From: Candidatus Peregrinibacteria bacterium
GTDB taxonomy: Bacteria > Patescibacteriota > Gracilibacteria > Peribacterales > Peribacteraceae
Direction: 5' to 3'
Assembly (NCBI GenBank): GCA_016196225.1
Contig: JACPXZ010000035.1
Coordinates: 1-64,000, forward strand
Length of the DNA stretch: 64,000 nt
Part shown: piece after piece, positions 46,557 through 56,299 of the stretch
Position numbering within the stretch: position 1 is the stretch's first letter
Layout of the letters: each line of letters opens with the position of its first letter
Translations under genes and position numbers: made by a program
The notes under the pieces: model-generated
What the model saw: only the letters and a program-made list of their open reading frames with translations
What the model was told of the DNA's origin: nothing
Database searches by the model: none

Positions 46557-47114
46557 CTAAGCCCTTTCCCGATACTCCCCTGTCTCCGTATTCACCCGAA
46601 CCATCTCCCCTTCGTTGATAAACAGAGGAACCTGAATAGTAAGACCGGATGAGAGAGTTGCGGGTTTTGTACCCCCTTGAGCGGTGTCTCCCTTCACACC
46701 CGGTGGCGTTTCGACGACTTTGAGATCAACGGTGGGAGGAAGTTGGATCCCGATAGGATGTTCCTCAAACACCAGTGCATCGACTTCCAATCCTTCCGTT
46801 AAATACGGTACTAATTCTTCAATAAGATCAGCCCCGAGCGTGAACTGATCATATGTACTCAGATCCATGAATGTAAAAGAGCCCCCCCCTCCATATAAGT
46901 ACTGACAGTGGCGATATCCGACATCTGCGGGTTCTATTTTTTCACTCCCCTGAAAATTTTGCGCAACGACCGCCCCTGTTTTTAAATTCCGCAACTTGCA
47001 TTGCATATTGGCCTTACTCTGACTTTTGCGTCCAAACTTTGACGCCACAATCAAAAACGGAATCCCGTCAATCTGAATAGCACGGCCGGGCTTGAGGTCG
47101 GTAATCTCATACAT
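46557..47114 (-). CDS. efp: Elongation factor P
   Basis: LKPGRAIQIDGIPFLIVASKFGRKSQSKANMQCKLRNLKTGAVVAQNFQGSEKIEPADV, LPPTVDLKVVETPPGVKGDTAQGGTKPATLSSGLTIQVPLFINEGEMVRVNTETGEYRER. Confidence 0.96.
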   Translation of the reverse strand: MYEITDLKPGRAIQIDGIPFLIVASKFGRKSQSKANMQCKLRNLKTGAVVAQNFQGSEKIEPADVGYRHCQYLYGGGGSFTFMDLSTYDQFTLGADLIEELVPYLTEGLEVDALVFEEHPIGIQLPPTVDLKVVETPPGVKGDTAQGGTKPATLSSGLTIQVPLFINEGEMVRVNTETGEYRERA

Positions 47115-47126
47115 AAACCAAGTCTA

Positions 47127-48971
47127 CTACAAGAGCCCCTGTTCCTCGCGCAAAAACTTCATTTCTTCCCGCACATATGCCGCATACCACGGTTCTTCCG
47201 CAAAATCTTGATACAACCGGCGCAAAATCCGTGCCCGGTCCGGGTGTCCACGCACGGCTCTTATTTCAGTAAAAAGCTGATTTTCTCGACTCCGTCGCAT
47301 GTTGAAGGTATTCAGTACACGAGCAACAATGCTATGTGCAATTTTTTGTACTTCTTCATCGGTTAAATGAATCACCGGTGGTTGAGGTGACATCGGGAGA
47401 TACGTTACAATATCATTATAAAATGAAGCATTGATATCCCCGACGGTATTTCGTCGTCTTTGCACAGAAAGTGCAAGGTCCGAAAGGAATGTTTTTATTT
47501 CCTTTCGAAGATCCGCCCCCAAATCCTCCTTTGCTAAATTGGAATCAATGAAAGGCTTGATCGCGGTAAAACCATCATACGCTGCAATGACTTGTCCCAA
47601 TCGAACATATTCCGATAGTGCCATCAACGCATCACCTACAAGCACTCCTTCGAGTTCCGCCAGATGCATACTCCCATCGGATCCAACTGTCGCTGTTGCT
47701 TCCAAAACCGCCTGCTTGAGCAGGTATCCCTCTTCTCCGGGGAATGCCACTCCAATGGAAGCAGTATCTTCTCTTAAGACCTGCTCAATTAACTCGGCAA
47801 ACACTTCATCCGATACTAAACCTCCCAATGTTTGCAAAATATCACGATATTCCACAAGAAGCTGTTCGGGTTCGCCTCCGGCAACAATAAGAGCCGATGC
47901 TTCGTTGAGACGACGACTTGCTTGCTTAAGTTGCTTCCTGACTTTCGCTTCTTTTCCAAAAGTCAAAAAAAGATCGATATCTTCCGCCACTCGTTTGACA
48001 GGATACAAAGAAGACGTAGGGAGAATCCCCGCAATGGCGATACGCTCCTCGCGCTCAAGCAGTGCGATGTCCCGACGATGTACCGCATCACGATCAAGAT
48101 TTTGACTGACCCATGTTTGCCCTAAAATCTCCGGAGTAACCCGCTGTACGGTAGGAATATTGCGCTCCCAGAGCCACGTCTGTTCTCCCGCAACAAGGGG
48201 TAGACGCTCTGTATCGTGTAGAATGGTTGCACGCCGATCCCAAACCGATACCGTCACCGTTGTCCCCTCCTCGATCGATACACTCCCTTCATGCAGCAGC
48301 ATGTCGCCATACGACATGGCGATATGCAATGGTTCCACATATGTCGGGAGCAATCCCTGCACCCAAATCTTACCATGGATCAGTGTCAGTGTCGGACTGT
48401 CCAGACCGACCGGACGATTCGACAGATCATGCAATTCGATCGCCGTATATGGCGCAAGTCGAATAACACCGTCATCGTGTAATATAACGGTCGCCTCTCC
48501 GTCACGTGTACGGACAATCGAGTGTTCGTATAATATTTGTTCCTTTGTAAGATTGAGCCACCCGGTATCTCCACTCGATACCGATACTTCCCCCTGAGTG
48601 GGAAAAACCATCACGCGGGACTGTGCGGAAATCGGTGTCACCACAAATAATGCGGGCATTAACTTTAAAACAACAACTGCCGCAACCACTCCAGCCCCCC
48701 ACTTTACAAAACGAATATTGCTAAAAAATCCGTACGGAACGACCAACTGCTCCTGTATGAGCATCCAGATCGATTGCTGATATTCTTTTGGTGCTTCAAG
48801 AACACGTCGCAACTCATGCAGTACCGGCATACTTGTTTGCGTGGCAACACGACGCCAAATACGCTGCTCCACCCCCGGTGAAGGGACAACGCATTGCCGA
48901 ATGGAATGGAGAATTGCTTTTGAGAACATTGGCACAGATAAGAACGAATAAAAATGGCTTCTGTTACGCAT
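47127..48971 (-). CDS. Anti-sigma-factor-like membrane protein with FecR-like and DUF5667-like regions
   Basis: Single TM; GDTGWLNLTKEQILYEHSIVRTRDGEATVILHDDGVIRLAPYTAIELHDL (FecR-like); SSLYPVKRVAEDIDLFLTFGKEAKVRKQLKQASRRLNEASAL (DUF5667-like); downstream of a sigma gene; exact start uncertain. Confidence 0.65.
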   Translation of the reverse strand: MRNRSHFYSFLSVPMFSKAILHSIRQCVVPSPGVEQRIWRRVATQTSMPVLHELRRVLEAPKEYQQSIWMLIQEQLVVPYGFFSNIRFVKWGAGVVAAVVVLKLMPALFVVTPISAQSRVMVFPTQGEVSVSSGDTGWLNLTKEQILYEHSIVRTRDGEATVILHDDGVIRLAPYTAIELHDLSNRPVGLDSPTLTLIHGKIWVQGLLPTYVEPLHIAMSYGDMLLHEGSVSIEEGTTVTVSVWDRRATILHDTERLPLVAGEQTWLWERNIPTVQRVTPEILGQTWVSQNLDRDAVHRRDIALLEREERIAIAGILPTSSLYPVKRVAEDIDLFLTFGKEAKVRKQLKQASRRLNEASALIVAGGEPEQLLVEYRDILQTLGGLVSDEVFAELIEQVLREDTASIGVAFPGEEGYLLKQAVLEATATVGSDGSMHLAELEGVLVGDALMALSEYVRLGQVIAAYDGFTAIKPFIDSNLAKEDLGADLRKEIKTFLSDLALSVQRRRNTVGDINASFYNDIVTYLPMSPQPPVIHLTDEEVQKIAHSIVARVLNTFNMRRSRENQLFTEIRAVRGHPDRARILRRLYQDFAEEPWYAAYVREEMKFLREEQGLL

Positions 48972-49542
48972 TTTTTTGGTCACTTTGCACATCTGGCGGC
49001 AGGAGCTTCTCGAGTTTGCGGAGTGCTCTTAGCTTTAAAATGCGAACCCCCCCCTCTGTCAATCGCAGTACTCGCGCAACGGCTTTGTTCGGCAAATCAC
49101 TTACAAAACTCAACACCAGGACCTCCCGGTATCGCTTTGGGAGTTGCTGCATGGCACGCCGTACGATATTGAGGAGATCCTGCCGTTTCACTCGCGTATC
49201 CGCCCGACTAAACTCATCCGGATCTTCCAGATCCTCCGGAATTTCATCAAATCCCCGTTGGGTCCGGTATACATCAATAACCGTATACCGCGCGATGCGG
49301 AAGAGCCATGCCCCAAACGGCACATGCCGACGCCAGTGATACGTATGCAGTTTCTCCCAGGACTTCACAAAAATATCCGCAACTGCATCTTCCACAAGAT
49401 CCTCCGGGAGACGGAATGCCGTGTACCGGTACACCGGATCAAAGAATACGTTGTATAGTTTTTCGAATGCCTGGGTACTCCCCCCCTGTGCCTCCTGCAC
49501 AAGTGTTTGCAACTCCTCCTCTGTAAGAGACCGATGGTTCAT
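48964..49542 (-). CDS. RNA polymerase ECF-type sigma-70 factor
   Basis: AFEKLYNVFFDPVYRYTAFRLPEDLVEDAVADIFVKSWEKL, FGAWLFRIARYTVIDVYR, LPKRYREVLVLSFVSDLPNKAVARVLRLTEGGVRILKLRALRKL. Confidence 0.9.
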   Translation of the reverse strand: MNHRSLTEEELQTLVQEAQGGSTQAFEKLYNVFFDPVYRYTAFRLPEDLVEDAVADIFVKSWEKLHTYHWRRHVPFGAWLFRIARYTVIDVYRTQRGFDEIPEDLEDPDEFSRADTRVKRQDLLNIVRRAMQQLPKRYREVLVLSFVSDLPNKAVARVLRLTEGGVRILKLRALRKLEKLLPPDVQSDQKNA

Positions 49543-49574
49543 CGGACAGCCAGTATAGCGTATTTTTTGCCCAT

Positions 49575-51362
49575 TTATTCCCACTCAATAGTTGCAGGCG
49601 GTTTGCTGGTAAGGTCATAGAAAACCGCATCAATACCGGGAAGAGCCAGTAATTCTTCTGCTATATGGTGCAACATTGCCTCCGGCAAACGTGCCGCATT
49701 TGCCGTCATCGCTTCGGTTGATTCCACCGGTCGCAGAACAATCGACTCTCCCCCCGTTTTGATACCGACGGGAAGTAAAACCACGGGAAATTGCCATATT
49801 TTTTCATACAGGTCAGCGGCACGCATCTCTTCGTCTATAATGTTATCAGCAGTGCGCAAAAGATCCGCTCGTTCTCGGGTAACGTATCCCGGCGTGAGAA
49901 CAAACTCCAAAGGTTCAGTATGTGAAAGACAAAAAAGAACACGATTAATGTTTGGATATTTATTCGGAATCTCTGTTGCCAAATTCCAATGTTCTTCGGC
50001 TGGCAATTTCGAATCTGAAAATAATACGATCGCATGTTTGTACGTCCGACTATCCCCCTGTACTCCAACTGATTTGATAGGAAGTATGACATGTTTTGTC
50101 ATCCCGAGCCCTCTTTTTCTCACCATGACATGACTATCCTCGGGTACACACAGTATCCGCACCGCAAGTCCCGGCCCCGGGAACGGATGTCGCCATACAA
50201 GTTCATGCGGCAATCCCAATTCTTCTCCCAAACGTCGCACCTCGTCTTTGTAAAGATCCTTGAGAGGTTCGATCACCTCTCCCCGATCAATCATCGACTG
50301 AATTTCTGGAATACGATTGTGATGCGTTTTGATATGATCAGCGTGCGCCGTTCCTCCGGTTTCGATGGTATCCGGATAGATGGTACCCTGACCCAATAAC
50401 CAGTTTTTTGTTTTACGTGCTAATTTCTTAACGCATACCCGATGCTGAACATTTAAAAATGCTTTGCCGATAATCTTTCGCTTTTCTTCCGGATCATAGA
50501 TGTCTTTGAGTGCAGAAAAAAATTCATCGGAGGCATCTTCCACATGGAGATTGGTCATCCCTACCTTCTTAAATGCATCCTGTACCTCCCGTATTTCGCC
50601 CTTTCTCATCAAACCGATATCAATGAGTAACCCCTGCACATGATCCTGTCCAAGAACCTCGTTAAGGAGAGCAAATGCTACTGTCGAATCCACTCCCCCC
50701 GAAACAAGCATAAACACATTGTAAGTTCCGGCATCTTTACGGACTTGCTCACGGATCTCTTGATGAAAACTCTGCACCGACCACGGAGCGGCATCACATA
50801 GCCCAACAAAATTTTTCAGGATTTGAGTCCCGTACTCCGTATGTGTCACCTCTGGATGAAACTGCACGCCATAAAACTTCCGTTTTTCATCCGCAATCGC
50901 CGCATTGGCGCACGCATCTGATGTCGCCGCCTGAACAAAGCCCTCCGGAACCTTTACTACCTCATCCCCATGACTCATCCACACAGTAAATTCCTCCGGT
51001 ACATTCTGCATTTTACATTCAAGATTCTTAATTTGTGTTCTTCCATATTCCTTCGTCTTCCCTGCTTTGACCTCGCCTCCAAGAATCTTCGCCATCCACT
51101 GGAGTCCATAACAAATCCCAAGGACCGGGATTCCTAATTCAAAAATCTTTCGGTCCCCCTGTGGCGCGCCCCTGTCATACACACTTTGGGGACCTCCGGA
51201 AAGGATAATTCCGGCAGCACCTTTGAGGAGAATCGCCGGTGTCTCCGGTGGCAGAATTTCCGAGAAGGCCCCGCATTCCCGAACCCGCCGTCCGATCAAA
51301 TGCGCATATTGGCCTCCAAAATCGAGGATCACGACGGAGCCCTTGCGTATATACTTCTTCAT
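49575..51362 (-). CDS. guaA: GMP synthase (glutamine-hydrolysing)
   Basis: VVILDFGGQYAHLIGRRVRE, GICYGLQWMAKILGG, FMLVSGGVDSTVAFALLNEVLG, WRHPFPGPGLAVRILC, PPATIEWE C-terminus. Confidence 0.96.
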   Translation of the reverse strand: MKKYIRKGSVVILDFGGQYAHLIGRRVRECGAFSEILPPETPAILLKGAAGIILSGGPQSVYDRGAPQGDRKIFELGIPVLGICYGLQWMAKILGGEVKAGKTKEYGRTQIKNLECKMQNVPEEFTVWMSHGDEVVKVPEGFVQAATSDACANAAIADEKRKFYGVQFHPEVTHTEYGTQILKNFVGLCDAAPWSVQSFHQEIREQVRKDAGTYNVFMLVSGGVDSTVAFALLNEVLGQDHVQGLLIDIGLMRKGEIREVQDAFKKVGMTNLHVEDASDEFFSALKDIYDPEEKRKIIGKAFLNVQHRVCVKKLARKTKNWLLGQGTIYPDTIETGGTAHADHIKTHHNRIPEIQSMIDRGEVIEPLKDLYKDEVRRLGEELGLPHELVWRHPFPGPGLAVRILCVPEDSHVMVRKRGLGMTKHVILPIKSVGVQGDSRTYKHAIVLFSDSKLPAEEHWNLATEIPNKYPNINRVLFCLSHTEPLEFVLTPGYVTRERADLLRTADNIIDEEMRAADLYEKIWQFPVVLLPVGIKTGGESIVLRPVESTEAMTANAARLPEAMLHHIAEELLALPGIDAVFYDLTSKPPATIEWE

Positions 51363-51395
51363 AGAGACACTCTACCACTGTCATCCCCCTCTCTC

Positions 51396-52028
51396 ATGAC
51401 ACAACTCCTCGACATCTTCCTCAATCTTGACGTCCACCTTGAGAGCGTCATTACGTCCTACGGTCCTTGGACATACGCCCTTCTTTTCCTCATTATCTTC
51501 TGCGAAACCGGTCTCGTCTTTATTCCCTTCCTCCCCGGGGACTCTCTCCTCTTTGCTGCCGGCGCCATCGCCGGACTTGGGGTCCTGAACCCTCTCACGC
51601 TGATCCTCCTCCTCTCCATCGCTGCCATCATTGGAGACTCCGTGAACTACGCCATCGGAGCGCATATCGGTCCCAAGGTTTTTCGTAAGGAGTCTCGATT
51701 CTTTAAGCATGAACATCTCATACGCACGGAGCACTTTTATGAAGAACACGGCGGCAAAACCATCATCCTCGCCCGTTTTATCCCCATCATCCGAACATTC
51801 GCACCGTTTGTCGCGGGCGTTGGAGCGATGACCTACTCTCGATTTCTTACCTTCAATGTCACCGGTGGAATCTTATGGGTAACACTCTTTGTGGGTTCCG
51901 GAACACTCTTTGGAAACCTTCCCGTCGTTCAGGAATACTTCGAATTCGTCATCCTCGGAATCATTTTTATCTCGCTCCTCCCGGTAGTGCGGCAGTGTCA
52001 GAAGAGAAAGAAAGAAGTGCGCTGCTAA
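51396..52028 (+). CDS. DedA-family membrane protein
   Basis: IIFCETGLVFIPFLPGDSLLFAAGAIAGLG, GDSVNYAIGAHIGPKVF, HGGKTIILARFIPIIRTFAPFVAGVGAMTYSRFLTFNVTGGILWV. Confidence 0.9.
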   Translation: MTQLLDIFLNLDVHLESVITSYGPWTYALLFLIIFCETGLVFIPFLPGDSLLFAAGAIAGLGVLNPLTLILLLSIAAIIGDSVNYAIGAHIGPKVFRKESRFFKHEHLIRTEHFYEEHGGKTIILARFIPIIRTFAPFVAGVGAMTYSRFLTFNVTGGILWVTLFVGSGTLFGNLPVVQEYFEFVILGIIFISLLPVVRQCQKRKKEVRC

Positions 52029-53403
52029 GGAGCATCCACATCGTGTAAGCGGTAGCACTATCCTCCCACGCATGGAGAAAGAGAGCGGCAATGCTTACCC
52101 CTAAGAACATCAGTTGCGCATCTGCCCAGGTGCGGAGAATAATCAGAACAACAAGAATCAAAAACAAAATAAGTCCGACCACCCCCAGTTCAACACCAAT
52201 TTGCAAATACCAATTCTCTGAGAGGAAAGGACAATCACATATTTTGTTCGCCGGTTGTATTTGAGTATCACCTACAAATACACATAAATCCGGCCGATTA
52301 CCCGCCCATGACACATCCGAATCCAATTCAAGATACACACACGCATCACTCACTCTATTACTCGCAGGTCCCGCTGACCCGAGCCCAAGACCAAAGGGAT
52401 GATCGATCATTGTTTGAATGGCTGCTAATGGTTTTTCGAAGTGCCCGCGTGTCGAAGCGGCACGAAGCAGCACATTGGGTGCAATCAGTGCAAACAAAAC
52501 GAGCACCGTGCAACCTGCAACGAACACCTTCACCCCCTGCTTTAAAGATACATACTGCCATCCTGCAACAACGGTTATCACCATCGCCCCTACCCACGCT
52601 GCCCGGGAGAAGGTAAAAAAGATGGCCAATCCTAAAAATAAAAGAAATGCGAGATTTCCCCTCTCCCGGAGGGGTGCGGTTAGGGAGAGGGGGTTTGAAA
52701 ATAGATGAAATTCACCATTGCTCATACCCCCCCACCTCAATCCTCCCCCGTCGGGGGAGGAAGATCTTCGAAACAAATAATAAACAGCCACGCTCCATGG
52801 TATCAACAGCCAAATCCCCAACTGATTCGGCCCTGACATGGTCGATTGAATGCGTCGTATCCCCGTTCCCCCGATTTGTTGAAATGCCGCCAACGGCCCA
52901 TCAGGAACGTATAACGAATGCAGATCTGAGTATCCAAGCCACGTGAAGAATTCGAGCGGCAGGAAAAACGTGAGGATCCCATACCCTGCAATAATGCCCC
53001 CAACAACCAAAATCACATTCATGATCCTCTGTTTGAATTCCTCACTCCACTTCACTCGCCGCAGAACAAAAAACAAACATAATGGGAACAATGTGTATTT
53101 AAATCCAAAAATAAAATTCGAACTGGGAATAACCACTCCCAACAGCACCAATCCCATGACCAACCAATCAAGTACATCCATTTTAAATTTTACATTCTTC
53201 ATTGTTAACGTTTCCAGCACCTCCAACGCCGCAACTATCAATATCACTCCTAATAAAAATTCTTTCCACATCGCCAACCACAAGAGTGGACTACGATCTG
53301 GTCCTATCATCAACCTTGTTCCCACTGTTACCAAAAGCGCATGGAATGGGAGGAGTGCAATAAGCAAGAGAACCAATGATTCGCGCGTATACCGAAGCAT
53401 CAC
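51967..53403 (-). CDS. O-antigen ligase-like polysaccharide membrane protein
   Basis: Multi-TM; IFFTFSRAAWVGAMVITVVAGW, HPFGLGLGSAGPAS, ENWYLQIGVELGVVGLILFLILV; contains an in-frame repeat copy. Confidence 0.8.
   Translation of the reverse strand: MMLRYTRESLVLLLIALLPFHALLVTVGTRLMIGPDRSPLLWLAMWKEFLLGVILIVAALEVLETLTMKNVKFKMDVLDWLVMGLVLLGVVIPSSNFIFGFKYTLFPLCLFFVLRRVKWSEEFKQRIMNVILVVGGIIAGYGILTFFLPLEFFTWLGYSDLHSLYVPDGPLAAFQQIGGTGIRRIQSTMSGPNQLGIWLLIPWSVAVYYLFRRSSSPDGGGLRWGGMSNGEFHLFSNPLSLTAPLRERGNLAFLLFLGLAIFFTFSRAAWVGAMVITVVAGWQYVSLKQGVKVFVAGCTVLVLFALIAPNVLLRAASTRGHFEKPLAAIQTMIDHPFGLGLGSAGPASNRVSDACVYLELDSDVSWAGNRPDLCVFVGDTQIQPANKICDCPFLSENWYLQIGVELGVVGLILFLILVVLIILRTWADAQLMFLGVSIAALFLHAWEDSATAYTMWMLLSSALLSFSSDTAALPGGAR
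52657..52762 (-). repeat. G-rich palindromic repeat, copy E, within the O-antigen ligase-like ORF
   Basis: Reverse complement cctcccccgacgggggaggattgaggtgggggggtatgagcaatggtgaatttcatctattttcaaaccccctctccctaaccgcacccctccgggagagggga. Confidence 0.7.
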
Positions 53404-53423
53404 CTACAGTGTACAATCTCTCC

Positions 53424-54413
53424 ATGCCAAAAAAACGGATTCTTGTTACCGGCGGCGCAGGGTTCATTGGATCGAATTTTTGCAACACTCATTGCGAAAA
53501 GTATGGCATCGTCGCGCTCGATAATCTCCTACTCGGAGACCCCGAGCACCTTTTACCCAACATAAAATTTGTTGAGGGAGATGCAACGAATCGCGAAACA
53601 CTCGATTCGCTTGGGTCTTTTGATTATATCGTTCACTTTGCCGGGACATCATCCGCACCGATGTTTCATAACGACATCGTGAGTGCATACCGAAACAGCA
53701 TTCTCTCCTTTCTTGAAGTATTAGAATTCGCGAATCGCACCGGAGTAAAAAAGGTCCTCTATGCGTCCACCTCTTCACTCTACGGGAACACCCCTCCTCC
53801 CCTGACCGAAGATCAACCCCCCGTCCCCACCAATCATTACGCCGTGACAAAGATCGCAATGGAAAATATCAGTGCCTGTTATCACCGGACGCACCCGAAT
53901 CTCGAAATAATCGGATTCCGTTTTATGTCGGTCTTTGGACCCCACGAAGAACATAAAGGGATCTACGCCAATCTGATCAGTCAATTCATTTGGGCGATGC
54001 GACGGGGTGATCAACCCCTTGTCTATGGAGATGGCATGCAAACCCGAGACTTTACGAATGTACTGGATGTCGTTCAGGGCATCACCCTCGCAATGGAAAC
54101 GGAGAAAAAACTCGGGAATCAAATTTTCAACATTGGTCGGGGAGAGTCCATGACCGTCCTCGAACTTGTGGACGTGATCAACAAAACTCTTGGCACAAAT
54201 ATTAAACCCAAACACGTCGACAATCCGGTCACAGAAAACTATATCCGACTCCAACAAGCGGATATCACCAAAATTCAATCCACCCTCGGATACACACCAT
54301 CCGTTTCACTTGAGGACGGGATCCGACAAATCATTAATCAACTGAACAATCAAAAGCAACGCTCCTCGCGTAATCGGACAAGTGAGGCAAATGCGATCCC
54401 GAAAAGGGCATAA
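53424..54413 (+). CDS. NAD-dependent epimerase/dehydratase (extended SDR)
   Basis: ILVTGGAGFIGSNF, VHFAGTSSAP, YASTSSLYGN, HYAVTKIAMEN, GDGMQTRDFTNVLDVVQG. Confidence 0.92.
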   Translation: MPKKRILVTGGAGFIGSNFCNTHCEKYGIVALDNLLLGDPEHLLPNIKFVEGDATNRETLDSLGSFDYIVHFAGTSSAPMFHNDIVSAYRNSILSFLEVLEFANRTGVKKVLYASTSSLYGNTPPPLTEDQPPVPTNHYAVTKIAMENISACYHRTHPNLEIIGFRFMSVFGPHEEHKGIYANLISQFIWAMRRGDQPLVYGDGMQTRDFTNVLDVVQGITLAMETEKKLGNQIFNIGRGESMTVLELVDVINKTLGTNIKPKHVDNPVTENYIRLQQADITKIQSTLGYTPSVSLEDGIRQIINQLNNQKQRSSRNRTSEANAIPKRA

Positions 54414-54419
54414 AACAAA

Positions 54420-55085
54420 TTACACCCTCCCTTCCTTTACGCTCTTTTCTGTCGTCGATGCTCCTTTGGTGACAATACCCGGAACCTCGATGACTTTTTT
54501 GTTCATCATTTTTTCTCCCTCAAATGTATACACATACGGTGTACAGAGGCCAATTTCCAATGCGGCGGTCGTATCCGGATCGAGTCCCTCCAAATTCTTC
54601 ACAATCGGCCGAAGACTGTTGCCATGCGCCGCAATCAAAACCGTTTTGCCCTTACCAATATGAGGAAGAATGTATTCTTTAAAAAAGGGCCACGTTCGTC
54701 GTTCGCAATCCTCCATACTTTCCCCATTCGGTGGACGAGTAAAAAAATCGCGTCTCCATAATTGCACTTGTTTTTCGCCATGTTTGGCAACAGTCTCGGC
54801 CTTATTCAATCCCTGCAAATCACCATAATGCCGTTCGTTGAGTGCCGAATCCACTTCGATCGGCACAGTTTGCTTCAATGTCTTTAGAATAATTTCTAAC
54901 GTTTGAGATGCACGCTCGAGGCGCGATGTGAATGCCATATCAAACTGATACGCAGCAAGTGCTTTTGCACACAAAACAGCATCACTTTTTCCTCGTTCTG
55001 TTAATGAAATATCTGTCCATCCCGCAAAACGGTTCTCAAGATTCCACTGCGACTGCCCGTGACGCACACAAACGAGTATACCCAT
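54420..55085 (-). CDS. gpmA: 2,3-bisphosphoglycerate-dependent phosphoglycerate mutase
   Basis: ILVCVRHGQSQWNLENRFAGWTDISLTERG, SALNERHYGDLQGLNKAETVAKHGEKQVQLWRR, VLIAAHGNSLRPIVKNLEG. Confidence 0.95.
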   Translation of the reverse strand: MGILVCVRHGQSQWNLENRFAGWTDISLTERGKSDAVLCAKALAAYQFDMAFTSRLERASQTLEIILKTLKQTVPIEVDSALNERHYGDLQGLNKAETVAKHGEKQVQLWRRDFFTRPPNGESMEDCERRTWPFFKEYILPHIGKGKTVLIAAHGNSLRPIVKNLEGLDPDTTAALEIGLCTPYVYTFEGEKMMNKKVIEVPGIVTKGASTTEKSVKEGRV

Positions 55086-55124
55086 AGTCCCCACGCTACC
55101 ATTTTGAATAGAATTCTGCTACAA

Positions 55125-55457
55125 ATGAATCGCATCCCCATGCTCATCAATCGTCTCTCCACCCGTCGCTATCTCCACACAACCTTCTGGGCACTCCTCA
55201 TGAGCGGCGTTATTGTTGTTGGGGCAGCACTCCTCGGACGTGCAACCATCAATATTAAAGGAGCACTCATCGATAAACCGGATATTGCGATTTACCTGCT
55301 CTTACCCAATGAAAAGATCGGCACGACAACACTCCTGCGCGAAACTACCAATGAACGACACTATCTTGCCGAAACAAAGGATGGACCAAAACTGGTGATC
55401 CTTGAACAAGTGAATGGGAAGTGGGAAGTGAAGTTAGTAGAAAAACTTAGGGAGTAG
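55125..55457 (+). CDS. Small single-TM protein of unknown function
   Basis: MNRIPMLINRLSTRRYLHTTFWALLMSGVIVVGAALLGRATINIKGALIDKPDIAIYLLL... Confidence 0.5.
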   Translation: MNRIPMLINRLSTRRYLHTTFWALLMSGVIVVGAALLGRATINIKGALIDKPDIAIYLLLPNEKIGTTTLLRETTNERHYLAETKDGPKLVILEQVNGKWEVKLVEKLRE

Positions 55458-56193
55458 CTGGTCCGTGTTTCCCGTATCGCAGCACCAATAACGGGAACAC
55501 GACTGCCGCATTCCAGATACGTTTGAATCGTTTTGGCTCATGGATAAAACGCCATAACCATTCCAGTCCCATCCGTTGAAGGAAAACCGGTGCACGTTTC
55601 TGTATACCGGCAATAAAATCAAACGTTCCCCCCACCCCCATCGCCACACGTACGCTCGGCATCTCTGAGAGATATTTCTCAATCCAAAGATCCTGCTCCG
55701 GCGCGCCATATGCAACAAGTAACAAATGAGGCTTCGCATCATTGATGCGTTGAATAATCTCTCTTCCTTCTTGGGGATCCGGCGATCCTTCGTACACTTC
55801 CACCACGTTCAATCGGGGATTTCGTTCCCGAAGAACATGCGCCGCGCGACGTGCGGCGTTGTTTCTTCCCCCCAATAAAAACACCGGCGTCCTTTCGTCC
55901 AACTGCAAACAGAGCTTTTCCACGATATCCACCCCAGCCACCCGCTCCGGGAACCGTTGCCCCGTGAGTCGTGCCATCCATAAAAGCCCCATACTATCGG
56001 GCAGATTAAGGGATGTGTGATGAAGAATGTGACGAAAGTGGGGATCCCGCATGCTCTTTACAAGCATTTCGCTATTGGGAGTTACGACATGCCGCTGGCA
56101 TCCCTCTTCCTTGAGAAAGCTCTGCAACCACTCAAGGGTCTCCGCAAAGGTAACCCTATCAATAGGCACTCCAAGGAGCTCAATACGGGACAT
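55447..56193 (-). CDS. WecG/TagA/CpsF-family glycosyltransferase
   Basis: IELLGVPIDRVTFAETLEWL, VTPNSEMLVKSMRDPHF, PDSMGLLWMARLTGQRFPERVAGVDIVEKLC, MGVGGTFDFIAG. Confidence 0.93.
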   Translation of the reverse strand: MSRIELLGVPIDRVTFAETLEWLQSFLKEEGCQRHVVTPNSEMLVKSMRDPHFRHILHHTSLNLPDSMGLLWMARLTGQRFPERVAGVDIVEKLCLQLDERTPVFLLGGRNNAARRAAHVLRERNPRLNVVEVYEGSPDPQEGREIIQRINDAKPHLLLVAYGAPEQDLWIEKYLSEMPSVRVAMGVGGTFDFIAGIQKRAPVFLQRMGLEWLWRFIHEPKRFKRIWNAAVVFPLLVLRYGKHGPATP

Positions 56194-56259
56194 ATACAAA
56201 GAATACCGCCAAAACGGCCTAAGGGTGCAAAATTTTGTGCTCTGGGGCATAAGAATTGT

Positions 56260-56288
56260 TTGACATTTTAATAAAAATGTTTCAATAT
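56260..56288 (+). promoter_or_regulatory. Sigma70-like promoter with very short leader
   Basis: TTGACA-17 nt-CAATAT just upstream of the ATG at 56300. Confidence 0.4.
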
Positions 56289-56299
56289 ATGTATCCAAT

